From positions 1,201,322 through 1,265,321 of the forward strand of contig CACRSC010000031.1 in assembly GCA_902651635.1 (NCBI GenBank): 64,000 nt of DNA. The letters run 5' to 3'. Numbering within the stretch: position 1 is the first letter of the stretch; every line of letters begins with the position of its first letter. A program made the translations under genes and the position numbers. The notes under the pieces were generated by a model. It was given only the letters and a program-made list of their open reading frames with translations. It ran no database searches and had not been told where the DNA came from. This DNA comes from Mastigamoeba balamuthi. Taxonomy: Eukaryota > Evosea > Mastigamoebida > Mastigamoebidae. Of this stretch, positions 61,728 through 64,000 are shown piece by piece.

Positions 61728-63191
61728 ATGGCGCAGACTGCAGCTGAAGAGAGTACGGTCTCAAAACCCTTCGTCCGACCCAGCTCCTGCACAGTGGGGC
61801 GTGCACTGAGGGAGTCGCTCGTATCCGAGAATTCAGCGCTGTCCGCCCTGTCGGCCCTCCTCAGAAGTCCCCCACCCCCGCAGTACCTCGTCGACGCCGG
61901 TGTCCCTCTGGTCGTGGTGGACGCCCTGAGCATGTTCGGGCACAGCCCTGAGGTTACCACAAGCGCCCTTCTCGTGATTCCAATGCTCTGTGTCCCCGCT
62001 GTTGCCGCGACTCAATTCCAGGATTTCGTGCACACGTCCCTCGCCCTGGCAACGGTCAAAACTCTGCTGGAGACCACGTCCCCGTCTGTGCAGCGCGCTG
62101 GGTGCCGAGCCCTGGGGCTCCTCGCGCGTACTGGAGAGGACGTTGTAGAGGCGTCTGTGTACAGCTGAGCGATACAGTGCGTGCACCAAGTGCTGGTCCG
62201 GAGCTTCCTCGATTACCCCTATCTCCGCGAGGGGGCGTGCGAGGCTCTGTTCGAGCTCTGCTCCAGCACTTCTGCCTCTGAGCCGCTGCTGGCGCTGAAC
62301 ACAGTGAGCTGGCTTGTCGGGATCGTACGCCTGGGCACGCTGGACGACGTGTGCGCAAAAACAGCTCTGGACACGTTGGTTCGCCTCAGTGCTCTGGGAG
62401 ATGAGGACATACTTGAGAAGGAGGTAGAATGTGGGGCCGTCACAGCCCTCCACTCCGTGAGGTTGGCCTTCGCTGGTAACCTCAACGTAGAAACAGCTGC
62501 GATCTGCTTGCTGTGCAACCTGGTCGTTCGGGGATCGCGGTATCTGCGATCCCTCGTTCTGAGCAGCGATGTCTTCCGAGAGATGTTGGTCACAGTGAAC
62601 GTCTCTCAGCTGCAGCCCTCGATGGCAGTCCTCCTATCCAAGGCGGTTGCCGTCATAGCGATGTCATCACGTGATCAATATGCAGAGGAGAAGAGGCTGT
62701 CCATCGATGTTGTTGTCAGCGTTCTGCACCAGTACCGTTTCAGGCGCTCAGCTGCCGAGGTGGCCCTCGACGCTCTCTATTCTCTTTCCTTGCGTATCAG
62801 AGGCGGGCAGCAGGCACTGTTCCGGGAAAGGCTGCTCCGACCCGACGTCCAGGATGCTGTGCTTAGCATGACTCAAGAGACAGCGTCTCCGCAGTTGTCC
62901 AAACTCGTGGAGAAATGCTACCACTGCATCAGAGAGGAGAGTCACACGGAACGTGCGAAGCTGCAGGAGCTGGCGAATCGTGTGCGAGACGCACAAGAGC
63001 GTGCCCGAGTGACGGAGCGTGCCCAGGCTGATCTGCAGTCCGCCAGTCAAGAGCGAAATGCTCTTCTAGCTGAGATCAGTAGGTTAAAGACCGAGCTTGA
63101 GAGGATGCAGGATGTTCCCGACAAGCTGGAGGGGCTGAGACGAGCCTACGCAGAGCTTTATAGAGAATTCACAGCAAGAGAACGCGAATGA
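61728..63191 (+). pseudogene. ARM-repeat/coiled-coil protein (member 4) interrupted by TGA
   Basis: One continuous frame of 488 codons except for a TGA at 62166-62168, about codon 147. Both sides align with member 3: GRALRESLVSE, VPLVVVDALSMF and QRAGCRALGLLA before the stop; EGACEALFELCS, LDTLVRLSALGD, ICLLCNLVVRG and ALDALYSLSLR after it. Member 3 has Gly (GGC) at the aligned position, so the stop may be a point change from a Gly codon. The 3' part continues into a coiled coil (LQELANRVRDAQERA) and ends near YREFTARERE. With no other damage, it is a young pseudogene, a read-through gene or a base-call error. Confidence 0.72.
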
Positions 63192-63450
63192 GAGGCAGAG
63201 CGCGAGGGTCATTGCCGGCGCTGCTAGCGTGACCTGGACGCTTTTCTCTGACAGGTCGATGATCAGTGGGCCGAATAGACAAAGTAGAGAGATTTCTGGA
63301 ACAATTCTACTGCCCCAAGGGAGTCAGAGCGATGCAACGCCGGCCCGCACATTCTGAAATGTTTTCTAAGACTCAATCGACCATTGCTTCATCTATTTTT
63401 GACCCATTGATAGGAAATAACGTTTTCATATCATGGTCTGGATCCTCCAC

Positions 63451-64000
63451 ATGAAGCTCTTCATCCTCCTCTTGGTGGCTGCGGTCCGGCTGCCATTCGA
63501 CGGGGCACGTCGTGCTAACCTACGCGTCCCACGCAGGCCGCCACGGGAGGCCCGTACAACTGGTCCTCAACTCCGTGCCAGCTGATGCTGCGCAACGTAT
63601 CTCATCCTGCTGCTGGCGAGCTCGTCGTCGGAGTCCTACACACCCTCAAGTCCGCAGCCAACTTCGAGGCACGCATCGCATTCCCGTCCATCCCACACCC
63701 CCGCGTTGTTTGGCCTTCACACCTTCACGCCTGACATCCATTTCCACCTTCCGAGGCTCGCACCGGCTGCCCATCTCGCCCGCCCCCATCCCTCCCGCTT
63801 ACTGGCTCTCGGCCAACTACAGGTCGTTATGTCCGTGTGCATGGCCCTCACAGAGGCCTCTGCAGCCCGCGAGTTTGGCTCACGCAGTGTCTCCATCATC
63901 CAAATCGACGACTTGAGCCTGGAAGTGCGGGCCATCCGCCGCCTCTTTCGGTCGCCCGCGGGCCAAAATGCTCTTTTATGGCATTCTCGAATTAAGCGAT
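63451..64000 (+). CDS. Partial gene at right edge, probable secreted or membrane protein
   Basis: Begins with a signal-peptide-like first exon (63451-63483, MKLFILLLVAA, donor GTCCGG), then exon 2 from 63537 (ATGGPYNWSSTPCQ, LVVGVLHTL) to about 63690, and a later exon from about 63823 (VMSVCMALTEASAARE, SIIQIDDLSLEVRAI) still open at the window end. Boundaries after exon 2 are uncertain because the simplest junction is out of phase. No family recognised. The short signal-peptide exon layout recalls the phosphodiesterase receptor gene, but the sequence is not clearly related. Confidence 0.4.

Noticed and set aside
62166-62168. Selenocysteine at the in-frame TGA
   Set aside because: The aligned residue in the paralogue is Gly, not Cys, and no stem-loop of SECIS type was noticed downstream.
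1-64000. CRISPR arrays, operons, prophage, insertion sequences or transposase genes
   Set aside because: No regularly spaced repeats, transposase motifs, terminal inverted repeats or reverse-transcriptase motifs were seen. Spliced genes show the DNA is eukaryotic.
63451-64000. A second Cache-phosphodiesterase receptor at the right edge
   Set aside because: It shares a short signal-peptide exon, but the visible exons show no Cache or PDE motif and the gene is cut by the window end.

Overview
This window is nuclear DNA from a GC-rich, intron-dense eukaryotic microbe. I modelled 79 introns. Most are 42-90 nt, and each set of splice sites was chosen so that exon phases agree and the total coding length is a multiple of three. 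A meckelin homologue (ciliary transition zone) implies a flagellated cell. A NIF-type cysteine desulfurase without a targeting peptide, next to a formate/nitrite-type transporter, suggests an anaerobic or microaerophilic lifestyle. NIF-type desulfurases of this kind are known in Archamoebae (Entamoeba, Mastigamoeba), so a Mastigamoeba-like flagellated amoeba is my best guess. That is inference, not proof.

Layout. 0.5-6.6 kb (minus): a PHO80-type cyclin, then a 15-exon meckelin gene. 7.0-13.4 kb: four paralogous, intronless secreted proteins of about 450-463 residues (three plus, one minus), unrecognised and sharing a C-terminal Gly-Ala-Ala-Ser...Pro-Trp tail. 13.7-16.2 kb (minus): a tyrosine-kinase-like (TKL) kinase and a truncated copy made by a roughly 700-bp tandem duplication. 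16.4-19.7 kb (plus): an 11-exon copper P1B-type ATPase. 19.8-26.7 kb (minus): a single-exon 2,294-residue ankyrin/calpain-like protein lacking the catalytic Cys. 27.5-30.9 kb (plus): a receptor-like cyclic-nucleotide phosphodiesterase (signal peptide, extracellular Cache-like sensor, one membrane helix, class I PDE). 31-36 kb: an SCI1-like nuclear protein and FIG4 phosphoinositide phosphatase. 36-40 kb: a compact Qbc-SNARE, a small ankyrin protein, a tRNA-Ile with the unusual GAT anticodon, and an Atg22-like membrane protein. 40.7-42.9 kb: a kexin/furin-type protease. 43.8-49.1 kb: NifS-type cysteine desulfurase, formate/nitrite transporter family protein, membrane-anchored alpha-carbonic anhydrase. 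49.4-53.9 kb: a type II membrane glycosyltransferase, a class 3 lipase and a cathepsin-B-like protease with a one-base frameshift. 54.2-63.2 kb (plus): four tandem armadillo-like proteins, one with an in-frame TGA, interrupted by a minus-strand pair of small Cys-rich secreted proteins that are identical at protein level. A partial secreted-protein gene runs off the right edge.

Common themes are membrane signalling and trafficking (phosphodiesterase, kinase, FIG4, SNARE, kexin) and lineage-specific tandem families (secreted 450-residue proteins, ARM proteins, Cys-rich peptides). Splice donors tend toward GTRCGC, and 7 of 79 modelled introns fit only a GC-AG donor. The best candidates for something new are the Cache-PDE receptor, the calpain-like pseudoenzyme, the ARM tandem family with its invariant 22-nt first exon, and the twin Cys-rich genes with a duplicated TATA/CRE-like promoter.
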